A stretch of DNA of 64,000 nucleotides, from contig NZ_JAAKGT010000002.1 in the NCBI RefSeq assembly GCF_011043625.1, positions 248,001-312,000 on the forward strand, read 5' to 3'. Origin of the DNA: Caulobacter sp. 602-2 (GTDB lineage: Bacteria; Pseudomonadota; Alphaproteobacteria; Caulobacterales; Caulobacteraceae). Below the pieces are notes generated by a model, which worked only from the letters and a program-made list of their open reading frames with translations, searched no databases and was not told the DNA's origin. This document shows, in pieces, positions 18,652-27,671 of this stretch; the first letter of the stretch is position 1; the number at the start of each line of letters is the position of its first letter. A program made the translations under genes and the position numbers.

Positions 18652-19572
18652 TCAGGCGAAGTAGTCGCTCTCGGTCGCCGGGTCGGCGCCGATCTCGCGA
18701 TAGATCATCGCCGAGGGCGTGTAGATGGTCACGCTGGTCAGCACCGCGATCAGGCCGCCGACGGCCAGGCTGAGGATGCCCGTGGGCGTCATCAGGCTTT
18801 CCAGCGACGTGGACTGCGACTGCATCAGCGCGCCCAGGGTGTCCATGTTGAAGCCGCTCAGGGCGCCGCCCAGCAGGGTGACGATCAGGAACAGCAGCAG
18901 GTAGACGACGACGGCCAGGATGGTCGCCACCAGATAGGCGCCCAGCATCGGCCAGAAGCGGCCCTCGGTCAGGGCCATGGAGCCGAAGATGTCGATCTTG
19001 CCCTTGGCGAAGGTCAGGACGTTGGCCAGCGACAGGCGCACGGCGAAGTAGACCAGCGCGCCCAGGCCGACCGGAACCAGCAACAGGGCGACGAGACCGC
19101 CGGCCAGCGGCGACAGCGCGCTGACGATGCCGATGACCAGGGCCAGGACCAGGACGATGCCCAGGTAGCCGGCGAAGAACAGCAGGACCATCAGGATCGA
19201 CACGCCGGCCTGGCGCAGTTCGTCCGCGCCGAAGCGCAGATAGGCCTGACGGCTGTCGGCTGGACGCAGCACAGCGCGATAGATCGCCGCCATCAGCACT
19301 GAATAGAAGGCGATGCTGTAGGTCATCGAGAACAGCATGGTCGGAACCAGCGACCCCATCATCGCCAGCGTCTGCGCGGGGTCGGACTGGCCGTTGGCCT
19401 GGCTGAGCTCGGTGAAAGCCTCCAGCTGCGGGCCGAACAGGCCGACCGTGATCAGCGCCACGACGATCGACACGACGGTCGAAATCAACACCCAGACCCC
19501 CACGGCCTTGGGGTGTTCGCGCACGAGACCGAAGCCGGAAATGGCCGCGTCCGTCGCCGAGAAGGTCTTCAT
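18652..19572 (-). CDS. Polytopic membrane protein, tandem paralogue 1
   Basis: 306 residues with about six hydrophobic segments. It shares two motifs with its three neighbours: 'YRAVLRPADSRQAYLRFGADE' after the second helix and 'RLSLANVLTFAKGKIDIFGSMALTEGRFW' in the middle. The start MKTFSATDAAISGFGLVREHP also resembles paralogue 4 (MAKKFSAASAAVSGWALVGRKP). The layout resembles the membrane domain found in glycerophosphodiester phosphodiesterase-like proteins, but no catalytic domain is present. An AAGGGG site lies 5 bases before the ATG. Function unknown. Confidence 0.72.
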   Translation of the reverse strand: MKTFSATDAAISGFGLVREHPKAVGVWVLISTVVSIVVALITVGLFGPQLEAFTELSQANGQSDPAQTLAMMGSLVPTMLFSMTYSIAFYSVLMAAIYRAVLRPADSRQAYLRFGADELRQAGVSILMVLLFFAGYLGIVLVLALVIGIVSALSPLAGGLVALLLVPVGLGALVYFAVRLSLANVLTFAKGKIDIFGSMALTEGRFWPMLGAYLVATILAVVVYLLLFLIVTLLGGALSGFNMDTLGALMQSQSTSLESLMTPTGILSLAVGGLIAVLTSVTIYTPSAMIYREIGADPATESDYFA

Positions 19573-19642
19573 CTTAGCCCCTTGCAAACCCTAGTGATCC
19601 CAGGGGTAACAAGCTTCGAAGACGAGGGACAGGTCCCGCCGC

Positions 19643-20509
19643 TCAAATATCGGGATGCAGCTGACGATAGGCCCGGGCCGGACCGGCGGTCAGGATCACG
19701 GTCTGGACGGTGATCATCAGCGGAAAGATCAGCAGGTTGACCAGGCCCAGCAGCAGCGCCAGGGCCTTGGCCCCGCCGCCCGCGACGCCGGCCAGGCCGA
19801 TCAGGCCGGTCAGCAGGCCGCCGATCAGGGTCATCACCATGGTCGCGCCCAGCACCATCAGCAGGTTCAGGACGAACATGCCCAGCAGGCCCCAGAAGTG
19901 GCCGTGGGTCAGCACCCACGACTCGCGGACGTTGATGCGGCCTTCGGCGAAGGTCTGGGGCGACAGCAGCGACAGTCGCACGCCCACCCACATCGACAGG
20001 CCGATCACCGCCAGGCCGCCGAGGAAGGCGATCCAGGCCGACAGCCCGCGCGCGCCGGCGTTGGCCACCGTGGTGGTCAGCAGGGTCAGGGCGCCGCTGG
20101 GAATGGCGGTGACGAACAGGGCCGTCGCCCAGGCGATCAGGGCCACGACGAACAGCCGGACCTCGTCGGCGCCCAGGCGCAGATAGGCGCCCCGGCTCTG
20201 CTCGGGATGCATGACCGAGCGCAGGATCGCGCCCGCCAGGACCGCGCTGATCGCCGCCGCCAGCAGGATCAGCAGCGCCATCGCCCCGCCCAGGTGCGAG
20301 ATCAGCTGCAGCACTTCGCGCGGATCGGCCGAGAACCGCATCTGGGCCAGGTCGCGCCGGACCTCGTTGCCGAAGGCGACGATGATCAGCAATCCCAGCA
20401 GGATCAGCGACACCCAGTAGAGCCCGCCCCAGATCAGCAGGGAGACGGGGTGGCGGCGCATGGTGCGCGGCCCTTCGAGGGCGGCGGCGACGGGCGACAA
20501 GACGATCAT
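19643..20509 (-). CDS. Polytopic membrane protein, tandem paralogue 2
   Basis: 288 residues with about six hydrophobic segments. It carries the family motifs 'LRSVMHPEQSRGAYLRLGADEVR' and 'RLSLLSPQTFAEGRINVRESWVLTHGHFW'. It follows paralogue 3 by two bases on the same strand, so they are co-transcribed. Function unknown; the repeated 'P..SR.AYLR.GADE' element is probably a cytoplasmic loop. Confidence 0.72.
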   Translation of the reverse strand: MIVLSPVAAALEGPRTMRRHPVSLLIWGGLYWVSLILLGLLIIVAFGNEVRRDLAQMRFSADPREVLQLISHLGGAMALLILLAAAISAVLAGAILRSVMHPEQSRGAYLRLGADEVRLFVVALIAWATALFVTAIPSGALTLLTTTVANAGARGLSAWIAFLGGLAVIGLSMWVGVRLSLLSPQTFAEGRINVRESWVLTHGHFWGLLGMFVLNLLMVLGATMVMTLIGGLLTGLIGLAGVAGGGAKALALLLGLVNLLIFPLMITVQTVILTAGPARAYRQLHPDI

Positions 20510-20511
20510 GA

Positions 20512-21291
20512 TCAGGCTTCTGACGGCTGGGCGACGGCCAAGCTCGGAGCGTGTCTGTAGACGTGGACGCAGGCCGCCGTCCAGGCGGGAGCGACACAGA
20601 AATAATAGAGGCCGACGGCCGCGGCCTGCACCAGGAAGGCGACGCCGCCGTCGAAGGCCGCCTTGCCGCTGGCGGCGATCAGCACGCTGGGCAGATAGAA
20701 GACAAAGCCCAGCACCACCAGCAGGCCGGCCCGCCCCTTGGTCAGGTCGAAGGCGCTGAACACCCTAAGGCGGCCTTCGGCGATCGAGGCGGCCGGCGCG
20801 AGCGCCAGGCGCGCGGCCAGCCAGGCCAGGACCGCCAGGCTGGCCAGCGGGGCCAGGGCGGTGACGAAGGCGGCCAGCGGTCCCGACAGCGCCGCCCGCC
20901 AGGCCTCGGCCGAGGTGGCGTCGAAGCCGGGCGCGGCCGCGCGGGCGACACCCAGGGCCACGGCCCCAACCACCACCAGCAGCACGGTGATGACCACCAG
21001 GAACACCAGGCCCAGCAGCAGCTGGACGCCGGCCATCAGCGCCTCCTCGCGCCCCCAGCGCAGGCCGACCAGCCCGGCCGGACCATCGAAGGCCGCGCGA
21101 TAGAGCGCGCCATAGGCCAGAGCCGCGGCGAGGAAGTCGGCGAGCAGGATCCAGGCTCCGCCCAGATAACGGCCGACCAGGCCGATCAGGCAGGCCACGG
21201 CCAGCGCCGCCCAGGTGCGCGACGTCAGGCGGCCCACGCCGTCGATGCCGGCCCGCGCCGTCGCGCCGATCGCGACCGATGCCTCGCCCAT
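20512..21291 (-). CDS. Polytopic membrane protein, tandem paralogue 3 (diverged)
   Basis: 259 residues with about six hydrophobic segments. It is the most diverged of the four: the loop motif is reduced to 'YRAAFDGPAGLVGLRWGREEALM' and the central motif reads 'RLALAPAASIAEGRLRVFSAFDLTKGRAG'. The ATG of MGEASVAIG is my choice; another ATG 11 codons upstream (MPAAVRG) is equally open. Two bases separate its stop from the start of paralogue 2. Confidence 0.68.
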   Translation of the reverse strand: MGEASVAIGATARAGIDGVGRLTSRTWAALAVACLIGLVGRYLGGAWILLADFLAAALAYGALYRAAFDGPAGLVGLRWGREEALMAGVQLLLGLVFLVVITVLLVVVGAVALGVARAAAPGFDATSAEAWRAALSGPLAAFVTALAPLASLAVLAWLAARLALAPAASIAEGRLRVFSAFDLTKGRAGLLVVLGFVFYLPSVLIAASGKAAFDGGVAFLVQAAAVGLYYFCVAPAWTAACVHVYRHAPSLAVAQPSEA

Positions 21292-21406
21292 GTCGTTCCA
21301 GATCCCTCGAACAGCCGCCGGCATCCTAGCGCGCGCATCGCCATCAAACGACGAGTCGCGGCCCGGTCCGCGCGGATTTTGCCGCGCCGTGGCGGGAAGG
21401 CCGCTT

Positions 21407-22357
21407 TCAGGCCGCGGCTTCGACCTCGTCGCCGGCCTTCAACGCCCGGTAGACGCTGGCCAGGGGCGTCGCGCAGACCACCAGCACCACGGCCTGGGCG
21501 ATCGCCGCCAGCGGCGCGATGACCACCGCGATCGGCCAGACCAGGGCCAGCACCTCCGCCGCCGTGCGCGCGCTCGGCAGCGTCTTGGCCAGCCCCGGAC
21601 CGGCGAACGCCACCACGCCGATCACGATGGCCCCGATCACCAGTTGGGCGGCCAGCAGGGTCAGCCCGACAAGCAGCAGCATGCCCAGCAGCCGCAGGCT
21701 CTGGCCCTTGGTCAGCGCCCAGGATTCGAACAGCATGAAGCGCCGCTCGGCGAAGGTCATCGGCAGGGCCATCGACAACCGCAGCAACGCCCACAGCAGC
21801 GCCAGGACGCCGGCGATCACGCCCAGCACGCCCACCACCACGCCGACGACGGCGCCGGCTTCGTTGTCGCCGGCGATCGCCATCACCAGGAAGGCGATCA
21901 GGCCCAGGGCGATCCCCGGCAGCATGGCGGCGATCGCGGCGATGTTGCCGCCGAAGCTGAGGATCAGGCCCACCAGCATCATCCAGCCCTCGGCGGCGCC
22001 GACGCGCAGGAAGAAACCCCGCGCCTCGTCCGGGCGCAGCACCGTGCGGAAGGCGGCGGCCATGACGATGGTCGGCGCGACCACCTGCACGACCATCATG
22101 CCGATGTTCACCAGGCTGAGCCGGCTCTGCATCGCCATGATGCGCGCCATTGCTTCCTGGTCCGCCGCCTCGCCGCCCAGCGGCATGGTGCGCATCATTT
22201 CGGCGAACAGGTCGAAAACCGGCAGGCACAGCAGCACCGCGGGCAGAAAGAGCCCCAGCAGGATCACCGCGCCCCACACCACCACCGCCAGCGGCTTGCG
22301 CCCGACCAGCGCCCAGCCCGACACGGCCGCCGACGCCGCGGAAAACTTCTTCGCCAC
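21407..22357 (-). CDS. Polytopic membrane protein, tandem paralogue 4
   Basis: 316 residues with about six to seven hydrophobic segments. It shows 'FRTVLRPDEARGFFLRVGAAE' and 'RLSMALPMTFAERRFMLFESWALTKGQS', and its N-terminus is similar to paralogue 1. It is the first gene of the leftward array of four. It is divergent from trmFO with about 90 bases between, which must hold both promoters. Function unknown. Confidence 0.72.
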   Translation of the reverse strand: MAKKFSAASAAVSGWALVGRKPLAVVVWGAVILLGLFLPAVLLCLPVFDLFAEMMRTMPLGGEAADQEAMARIMAMQSRLSLVNIGMMVVQVVAPTIVMAAAFRTVLRPDEARGFFLRVGAAEGWMMLVGLILSFGGNIAAIAAMLPGIALGLIAFLVMAIAGDNEAGAVVGVVVGVLGVIAGVLALLWALLRLSMALPMTFAERRFMLFESWALTKGQSLRLLGMLLLVGLTLLAAQLVIGAIVIGVVAFAGPGLAKTLPSARTAAEVLALVWPIAVVIAPLAAIAQAVVLVVCATPLASVYRALKAGDEVEAAA

Positions 22358-22446
22358 CCTGAAGACCCCCAGAAACCGGATACTCGCCCGGGTGGAACTT
22401 TACACGGCGGTTCCGTCTTGGCGAGGGCGAGGGTATGAGGGCGGCC

Positions 22447-23847
22447 ATGACCACCTCCCCCATTCACGTGATCGGCGGCGGCCTCGCCGGTTCCGAAGCC
22501 GCCTGGCAGATCGCCCAGGCCGGCGTTCCCGTCATCCTGCACGAGATGCGTCGCGACGACGCGACCGGCAAAGTCACCACCGACGCCCACCAGACCGACG
22601 GCCTGGCCGAGATGGTGTGCTCCAACTCGTTCCGCTCGGACGACTGGCAGTTCAACGCCGTCGGCCTGCTGCACGCCGAGATGCGCCGCTGCGACTCGAT
22701 CATCATGTCGGCGGCCGACCAGCACCAGGTGCCGGCCGGCGGCGCCCTGGCGGTCGACCGCGACGGCTTCTCGGCCGAAGTCACCCGCCGCCTGGAAGCC
22801 CACCCGCTGGTCACCATCGTCCGCGAGGAGATCGCCGGACTTCCCCCCGAAGACTGGGACAACGTCATCGTCGCCACCGGCCCGCTGACCTCGCCAGCTC
22901 TGGCCCAGGCGGTGCTCGACCTGTCGGGCGAGGGCCAGCTGTCGTTCTTCGACGCCATCGCGCCGATCATCCACCTTGAATCCATCGACATGGACAAGGC
23001 CTGGCGCCAGTCGCGCTACGACAAGGAAGGCCCCGGCGGCGACGCGGCCGCCTACATCAACTGCCCCATGAACAAGGAGCAGTACGAGGCCTTCATCGAC
23101 GCCCTGCTCGACGGCCCCAAGGCCGAGTTCAAGGAGTGGGAGCACGTCCCCTATTTCGACGGCTGCCTGCCGATCGAGGTGATGGCCGAGCGCGGCCGCG
23201 AGACCCTGCGCCACGGCCCGATGAAGCCGGTCGGCCTGACCAATCCGCGCGACCCGACGGTGAAGTCCTACGCCATCGTCCAACTGCGCCAGGACAACGC
23301 GCTGGGCACGCTGTGGAACATGGTCGGCTTCCAGACCAAGCTGAAGCACGGCGTCCAGGCCGAGACCTTCCGCATGATCCCGGGCCTGGAGAACGCCCAG
23401 TTCGCGCGCCTGGGCGGCCTGCACCGCAACACCTTCATCAATTCGCCCAAGCTGCTCGACAAGGGCCTGCGCCTGAAGGCCTCGCCGCGCATGCGCTTCG
23501 CCGGCCAGGTCACCGGCGTCGAGGGCTATGTCGAGAGCGCCGCCATCGGCTTGCTGGCCGGTCGCTTCGCCGCCGCCGAGCGCAAGGGCGGTTCGCTGGA
23601 GGCCCCGCCCCCGACGACTGCTCTTGGAGCTCTGGTCGAGCACATCACCGGCGGCCACCTGGAAGCCGGCCATGGCGGCGGCTCGTTCCAGCCGATGAAC
23701 ATCAACTACGGCCTGCTGCCGCCGCTCGAGGCCCCCAAGGTCGACGAGGATGGCAAGAAGATCCCGCTGAAGGAACGCGGCCGCGCCAAGAAGCGGCTGA
23801 TGAGCATCCGGGCGCTGAAGGACCTGGACGCCTGGCTGGGGAACTGA
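22447..23847 (+). CDS. trmFO: Folate/FAD-dependent tRNA (uracil-54-C5)-methyltransferase TrmFO
   Basis: 466 residues. TrmFO makes ribothymidine at position 54 of tRNA with methylenetetrahydrofolate as carbon donor and FADH2 as reductant. The FAD-binding start '[18 protein letters not shown]' is clear; Cys58 in '[11 protein letters not shown]' matches the family's conserved Cys; '[27 protein letters not shown]' and '[12 protein letters not shown]' are also diagnostic. I prefer the ATG of [11 protein letters not shown] with a GAGGG site upstream; an in-frame ATG four codons earlier also has a ribosome site. A hairpin follows. Confidence 0.95.
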   Translation: MTTSPIHVIGGGLAGSEAAWQIAQAGVPVILHEMRRDDATGKVTTDAHQTDGLAEMVCSNSFRSDDWQFNAVGLLHAEMRRCDSIIMSAADQHQVPAGGALAVDRDGFSAEVTRRLEAHPLVTIVREEIAGLPPEDWDNVIVATGPLTSPALAQAVLDLSGEGQLSFFDAIAPIIHLESIDMDKAWRQSRYDKEGPGGDAAAYINCPMNKEQYEAFIDALLDGPKAEFKEWEHVPYFDGCLPIEVMAERGRETLRHGPMKPVGLTNPRDPTVKSYAIVQLRQDNALGTLWNMVGFQTKLKHGVQAETFRMIPGLENAQFARLGGLHRNTFINSPKLLDKGLRLKASPRMRFAGQVTGVEGYVESAAIGLLAGRFAAAERKGGSLEAPPPTTALGALVEHITGGHLEAGHGGGSFQPMNINYGLLPPLEAPKVDEDGKKIPLKERGRAKKRLMSIRALKDLDAWLGN

Positions 23848-23895
23848 TCCCCCGGATTTGAAGAAATCGGCCTCCGCCCGGTCCAAGGCGGAGAA

Positions 23896-23940
23896 GCGCG
23901 GCCGTGGAACCTTGTGGTTCCCGGCCGCGCCCCGGCGCGG
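23896..23940 (+). terminator. Long hairpin after trmFO
   Basis: GCGCGGCCGTGGAACC-TTGT-GGTTCCCGGCCGCGC folds into a 15-bp stem with one bulge, about 50 bases after trmFO. No T-run, but the length and position suggest a terminator or 3'-end structure before the next gene. Confidence 0.5.
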
Positions 23941-23960
23941 CGTCTCATGCGAGATCGCCC

Positions 23961-24665
23961 ATGCTCCGCAAGCTCAGCGCCGCCGTCGCCGCAACGGCCC
24001 TGCTCTCCACCCCCGCCCTCGCCCAGGACGTGGTCTCGCCGACCAAGGACGCGATCATGGCGTCCTTCGACATCGTCCGCACGGAGGTCAAAAGCGTCGG
24101 CCCCGACGTCGTCTTCCGCGTGCAGGTGCGCGGCAAGGCCGGCGAGATGAAGCCCAAGGCCGTCGGCCAGTTCGCCGGCAGCGCGGTGTGGAGCTATGTC
24201 TGGCCGACCTCGCTCAACAGCAGCAGCGTGGGCTTCGAGGGCGACCAGGGCATCCTGGCCCTGGCGGTGACCTTCCACCCCGACTTCGACGACGCGGCCT
24301 ACGGCGGGGTCAACCGCCACGTCTGGCATCCGCACTGGGTGGTGCTGGTTCCTGACGACGCCTGCGGCAAGGGCGCGCTGAAGGTTCGCGACATCCCCGA
24401 AGGGACCAAGCCCAAGGTGCCGGCCACCTGGCCCGGCGTGCCGCTGCTGATCGACAGCCCGACCTACCCCACCACCCTGGCCACCGACACCGTCGAGGTC
24501 AGCGTGCCGGCGAGCGTGATCGGCGCCGTCGAGGGGGTGAAGTTCGACGGCGTCACCTCGGCCCTGAAGGTCAACGCCAACCTGCACGCGCCACTGCTGT
24601 GCATCTCCGACATCTTCGACGTGGCCTCGGGCGACCTCAGCCTGCCCGGCAAGATCACCCGCTGA
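23961..24665 (+). CDS. Exported protein of unknown function
   Basis: 234 residues. Signal peptide MLRKLSAAVAATALLSTPAL with cleavage before QDVVS; the mature part is soluble and beta-rich. Notable stretches are 'ASFDIVRTEVKSVGPDVVFRVQVRGKAGEMKP', 'VWSYVWPTSLNSSSVGF', 'RHVWHPHWVVLVPDDACGKGALKVRDI' and 'VSVPASVIGAVEGVKFDGVTS'. I do not recognise the family. The start is the ATG opening the signal peptide; the 19 codons before it are the end of a hairpin region. An AraC gene begins 7 bases after the stop, so the two are probably one transcript. Confidence 0.7.
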   Translation: MLRKLSAAVAATALLSTPALAQDVVSPTKDAIMASFDIVRTEVKSVGPDVVFRVQVRGKAGEMKPKAVGQFAGSAVWSYVWPTSLNSSSVGFEGDQGILALAVTFHPDFDDAAYGGVNRHVWHPHWVVLVPDDACGKGALKVRDIPEGTKPKVPATWPGVPLLIDSPTYPTTLATDTVEVSVPASVIGAVEGVKFDGVTSALKVNANLHAPLLCISDIFDVASGDLSLPGKITR

Positions 24666-24672
24666 TCCAGCC

Positions 24673-25092
24673 ATGTGCTTCTACGACACCGAGCCGGGCG
24701 GCCTCGCGCCGCCCGGCGCCTTGGCGGGTGGGGGATCCAGGCCGGCGGGCCTGGCGCCCTGGCAGGCCAGCCGCGCGGCGGCCTATGTGGAGGGGCGACT
24801 GGAGACGACGATCCGCGTCGTGGACCTGGCGCGCGCCGCTCGGCTCAGCCCCTCCTACTTCTCGCGCGCCTTCAAGACGACCTTCGGCCTGTCGCCTCAG
24901 AAATACGTCGTCGAGCGCCGGCTGACCCGCGCCAAGCGGATCATGCTGACCACGAACGAGCCGCTGTGCGGCATAGCCGTCAGCTGCGGCTTCAGCGACC
25001 AGGCCCACCTGTCGCGACTGTTCCGGCGACGGGAAGGCGCGCCGCCCAACGCCTGGCGCCGCGAACGACGCCAGGACGCGGCGGCCTCCTGA
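24673..25092 (+). CDS. AraC-family regulator (DNA-binding domain only)
   Basis: 139 residues, mostly the two-helix-turn-helix AraC domain: 'IRVVDLARAARLSPSYFSRAFKTTFGLSPQKYVVERRLTRAKRIML' then 'LCGIAVSCGFSDQAHLSRLFRRREGAPPNAWR'. There is no sensing domain beyond a short N-terminal Gly/Pro tail. It is similar to the AraC gene at 25995-26558, and the two lie either side of an alpha/beta hydrolase gene. Likely regulates that hydrolase or the exported protein upstream; inference. Confidence 0.88.
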   Translation: MCFYDTEPGGLAPPGALAGGGSRPAGLAPWQASRAAAYVEGRLETTIRVVDLARAARLSPSYFSRAFKTTFGLSPQKYVVERRLTRAKRIMLTTNEPLCGIAVSCGFSDQAHLSRLFRRREGAPPNAWRRERRQDAAAS

Positions 25093-25094
25093 CC

Positions 25095-25958
25095 TCAGCT
25101 GGTCGAGCGCACGAAGCTGCCGATGTGCTCGGCCGAGGCGCGCGGATACTGGTGCTGGGGACCATGGCCCGCCGAGGGATAAGTGATCAGCTGCAGGGTC
25201 GGCAGCACCTGGTTCAGGGCGTACCAGTTCTCGACCGGGAAGATGATGTCGTGGTCGCCGCCCAGGTGCAGGACCGGCTTGGTCGTGGTCTTCAGCACCT
25301 CCAGCACCGCGTCGGCGGGGAAGATCGGGTTCTTGGGCCCGTCGCCGATATTGGCGCGGGCAAACGCGATCGGCACCGGCGGCGAGCGCCCCTCCGTGCG
25401 CTCGGCGATGCGGGCCGAAGACTCGGCGGCGGCCTTGCGGCTGGCCTGCGACTTCGGCTCGAAGAACAGGATCTCCTCTTCCCTCAGCGCATAGTCCTCG
25501 ATGACGGCGGTGTCGAAGAACAGCTGCTCGGCCGGCTTGACCAGCGGCCCGGGCGGGGTGGTGCCGATCAGCAGCAGGTGGCTGATCCGCTCGCCGGCCA
25601 CGGCCAGGGCCACCTGGGCGACCATGCCGCCCAGCGACCAGCCGCCGAGCACGACGTCGCTGAGGTCCAGCGCCGTCATCAGGTCGATCGGGTCGCGGAC
25701 CATCTGCGCGGGATTGTAGGTCGCCTCGCCGGTCGACAGGCCAAGGCCCGAATAGTCGAAGGTGATGACCCGGAACCCCTCGTCGGCCAGGCCGTCCAGG
25801 AAGGCCGGGTCCCAGACGTCCATGTTGCCCCGGAAGCGGGTGCACAGCAGCAGCGGCCGACCCTCGCCGATCGAGCGGTAGGCCAGGGTGCGTCCGCCGA
25901 CCTCGACGAACTGGTTGGGCGCGGAGACGGCGTGGTGGATGGAAGCGACGGCGTTCAT
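25095..25958 (-). CDS. Alpha/beta hydrolase
   Basis: 287 residues, no signal peptide. Core marks of the fold: 'RPLLLCTRFRGNMDVWDPAFLDGL' (oxyanion region), nucleophile elbow 'GGWSLGGM', an Asp near 'LGGDHDIIFPVENW', and a final His in 'YPSAGHGPQHQYP'. This is the layout of haloalkane-dehalogenase/epoxide-hydrolase/haloperoxidase-like enzymes; the substrate is unknown. It ends two bases from the convergent AraC gene and is preceded by another AraC gene on its own strand. Confidence 0.87.
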   Translation of the reverse strand: MNAVASIHHAVSAPNQFVEVGGRTLAYRSIGEGRPLLLCTRFRGNMDVWDPAFLDGLADEGFRVITFDYSGLGLSTGEATYNPAQMVRDPIDLMTALDLSDVVLGGWSLGGMVAQVALAVAGERISHLLLIGTTPPGPLVKPAEQLFFDTAVIEDYALREEEILFFEPKSQASRKAAAESSARIAERTEGRSPPVPIAFARANIGDGPKNPIFPADAVLEVLKTTTKPVLHLGGDHDIIFPVENWYALNQVLPTLQLITYPSAGHGPQHQYPRASAEHIGSFVRSTS

Positions 25959-25994
25959 GGGAGACCTCGCAGGCAGGATTGAACGGCCCCGACC

Positions 25995-26558
25995 CTAGGC
26001 CTGGGCGCGCAGGCCGAGTTGGACGGAGCCGCCGTGATCGTCGCCGCGCGTGTGAAACGCCGGCGCGGCCGCGTGCAGCCGGCGCCAGGCCGCTGGCGTC
26101 ATGCCCGCCAGCCGGTGGAAGCGGTTGGTCAGATGCGACTGGTCGGAAAAGCCGCAGGCCAGGGCGATGTCCTTCAGCGGGTCATCGCCCTCGGCGATAA
26201 GGATCTTGGCCCGCGCCACGCGCCGCTGCAGCACCATGGCGTGGGGGCTGACGCCGAAGCTGCTCTTGAAGGCCTTGCCGAAATAGCCCGGCCGGACACC
26301 GCCGACGGCCGCCAGTTCGGCCACGGTCAGCGCGCGCTCGAGGTTCTCGTCGATGTAGCGGGCGACCCGCCGCGCCTGCCACGGCGCCAGGCCTCCGGTC
26401 CGCGGCGGATCGGCGTCGGCAGGCGCCTGCAGCACCCGCAGCGCCTGGTCGATCAGGCGCCGGGCGCCCTCGACGTCGTCGAACAGCCTCTGCTGGATCT
26501 CTTCCAGCAGCGCGCCGACCTTGGCCGACGCCCGCTCGCAGCCCACCTGCCGTTCCAT
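25995..26558 (-). CDS. AraC-family regulator
   Basis: 187 residues. Residues about 5-60 form a helical N-terminal part ('VGALLEEIQQRLFDDVEGARRLIDQALRVL'). The AraC domain follows: 'LTVAELAAVGGVRPGYFGKAFKSSFGVSPHAMVLQRRVARAKILI' and 'LKDIALACGFSDQSHLTNRFHRLAGMTPAAWR'. The ATG of MERQVG is chosen; the longer frame adds a basic tail. Transcribed toward the alpha/beta hydrolase 36 bases away, so it probably regulates it in cis. Confidence 0.88.
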   Translation of the reverse strand: MERQVGCERASAKVGALLEEIQQRLFDDVEGARRLIDQALRVLQAPADADPPRTGGLAPWQARRVARYIDENLERALTVAELAAVGGVRPGYFGKAFKSSFGVSPHAMVLQRRVARAKILIAEGDDPLKDIALACGFSDQSHLTNRFHRLAGMTPAAWRRLHAAAPAFHTRGDDHGGSVQLGLRAQA

Positions 26559-26648
26559 CGCCTCGTCCCCACGACGGGAGCACGACCGGCTCCCGGGGGA
26601 GAACACGCAGCGGCGGGCGAAACCCACACCGCCGTTATGCGAATTTCC

Positions 26649-27671
26649 TCAGTCGGCGCGCACGATCCGGTAGCGGCCCGGGCCCGCAGCCTCGCCGCGC
26701 ACCGGCAGAACCTTGGCCAGGATACGCAGAAAGCGTTGCGGATCGCCGGTGCGGAACCGCCCCGTCACCCGCAGCGCGGCCACCTTCGGATCGTCTATGA
26801 CCAGCTTGGCGGCGCTGTGCCGGTTCAGTTCGGCCACCACCTCGGACAAGGGCAGGTCTTCGAAGGTGATCGACGTCTCGCGCCACTCCGACGCGCCGGT
26901 CCCCGTCGCCGGAGAGACGACGTCGCGTCCTGGCGCGGCCGTCAGTTGCTGGCCCGCCGCCAACGCCACCGGCCGCCCCGGTCCGTCGGGGGCGTCGATC
27001 GTGCGGGCGACCGAGACGTGGCCCTCCACCAGCGTCACGCGCAGCGGCCCGTCGTCGAGGCGAACGTCGAACCGCGTGCCCAGCGCGGTGATCCGCCGTC
27101 CGCCCGCCTCGACGGTGAACGGCCGCTCCCGGTCGGGGACCACGTCGAAGAAGGCCCGCCCCCTGACCAGCCGCAGGGCGCGGCCGCCGTGGTCGTACGC
27201 CAGGTCCAGAGCGCTGCCGGGCGCGAGACTGGCCTTGCTGCCGTCCGGCAGGTCGAAGGTGCGCATCTGCGCGCCGGTGACGAGGTCGGGCTCGCCGAAC
27301 ATCGCCGAGGCCTGGGGGACGGGCGGCGGCGGGGCCGGAGCCGGCCGCTCGGCCAGCCACAGCCCCAGGCCGATGGCGGCCACGAACACCGCCGCCGCGG
27401 CCATCCAGCCCGGAGCCGGCCCGCGCGAGGGTTTCAGCGCCCGCCGGCGCAACGCCCGCATCGTCGGATCGCCGCCGGCTTCGTCGAAGCCGCCCCAGAT
27501 CGCCTGCGCCCGCAGCCAGGCCTCGCGGTTGCCGGGCTCGCGATCGAGCCAGGCGTCGAGCATGGCCGCCTGGGCGGGATCGGACTCGTCGACATTGAGC
27601 CACAGCAGCGCGGCGGCCTCGTCGCGCGGCAGGGCGGCCATTTCGGCGGGATCGAGGGAATAGGCGCTCAT
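26649..27671 (-). CDS. FecR family transmembrane anti-sigma/sensor protein
   Basis: 340 residues. The N-terminal cytoplasmic part has the FecR start 'AALLWLNVDESDPAQAAMLDAWLDREPGNREAWLRAQAIW', then one membrane segment (MAAAAVFVAAIGLGLWLA, near residues 88-105). The periplasmic FecR domain follows ('LPDGSKASLAPGSALDLAYD', 'ITALGTRFDVRLDDGPLRVTLVEGHVSV'), and the last 70 residues form the usual 'LPLSEVVAELNRHSAAKLVIDD...' module. FecR proteins pass a receptor signal to a partner ECF sigma factor. The start overlaps the sigma stop (ATGA), so the pair is co-translated. Confidence 0.93.
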   Translation of the reverse strand: MSAYSLDPAEMAALPRDEAAALLWLNVDESDPAQAAMLDAWLDREPGNREAWLRAQAIWGGFDEAGGDPTMRALRRRALKPSRGPAPGWMAAAAVFVAAIGLGLWLAERPAPAPPPPVPQASAMFGEPDLVTGAQMRTFDLPDGSKASLAPGSALDLAYDHGGRALRLVRGRAFFDVVPDRERPFTVEAGGRRITALGTRFDVRLDDGPLRVTLVEGHVSVARTIDAPDGPGRPVALAAGQQLTAAPGRDVVSPATGTGASEWRETSITFEDLPLSEVVAELNRHSAAKLVIDDPKVAALRVTGRFRTGDPQRFLRILAKVLPVRGEAAGPGRYRIVRAD

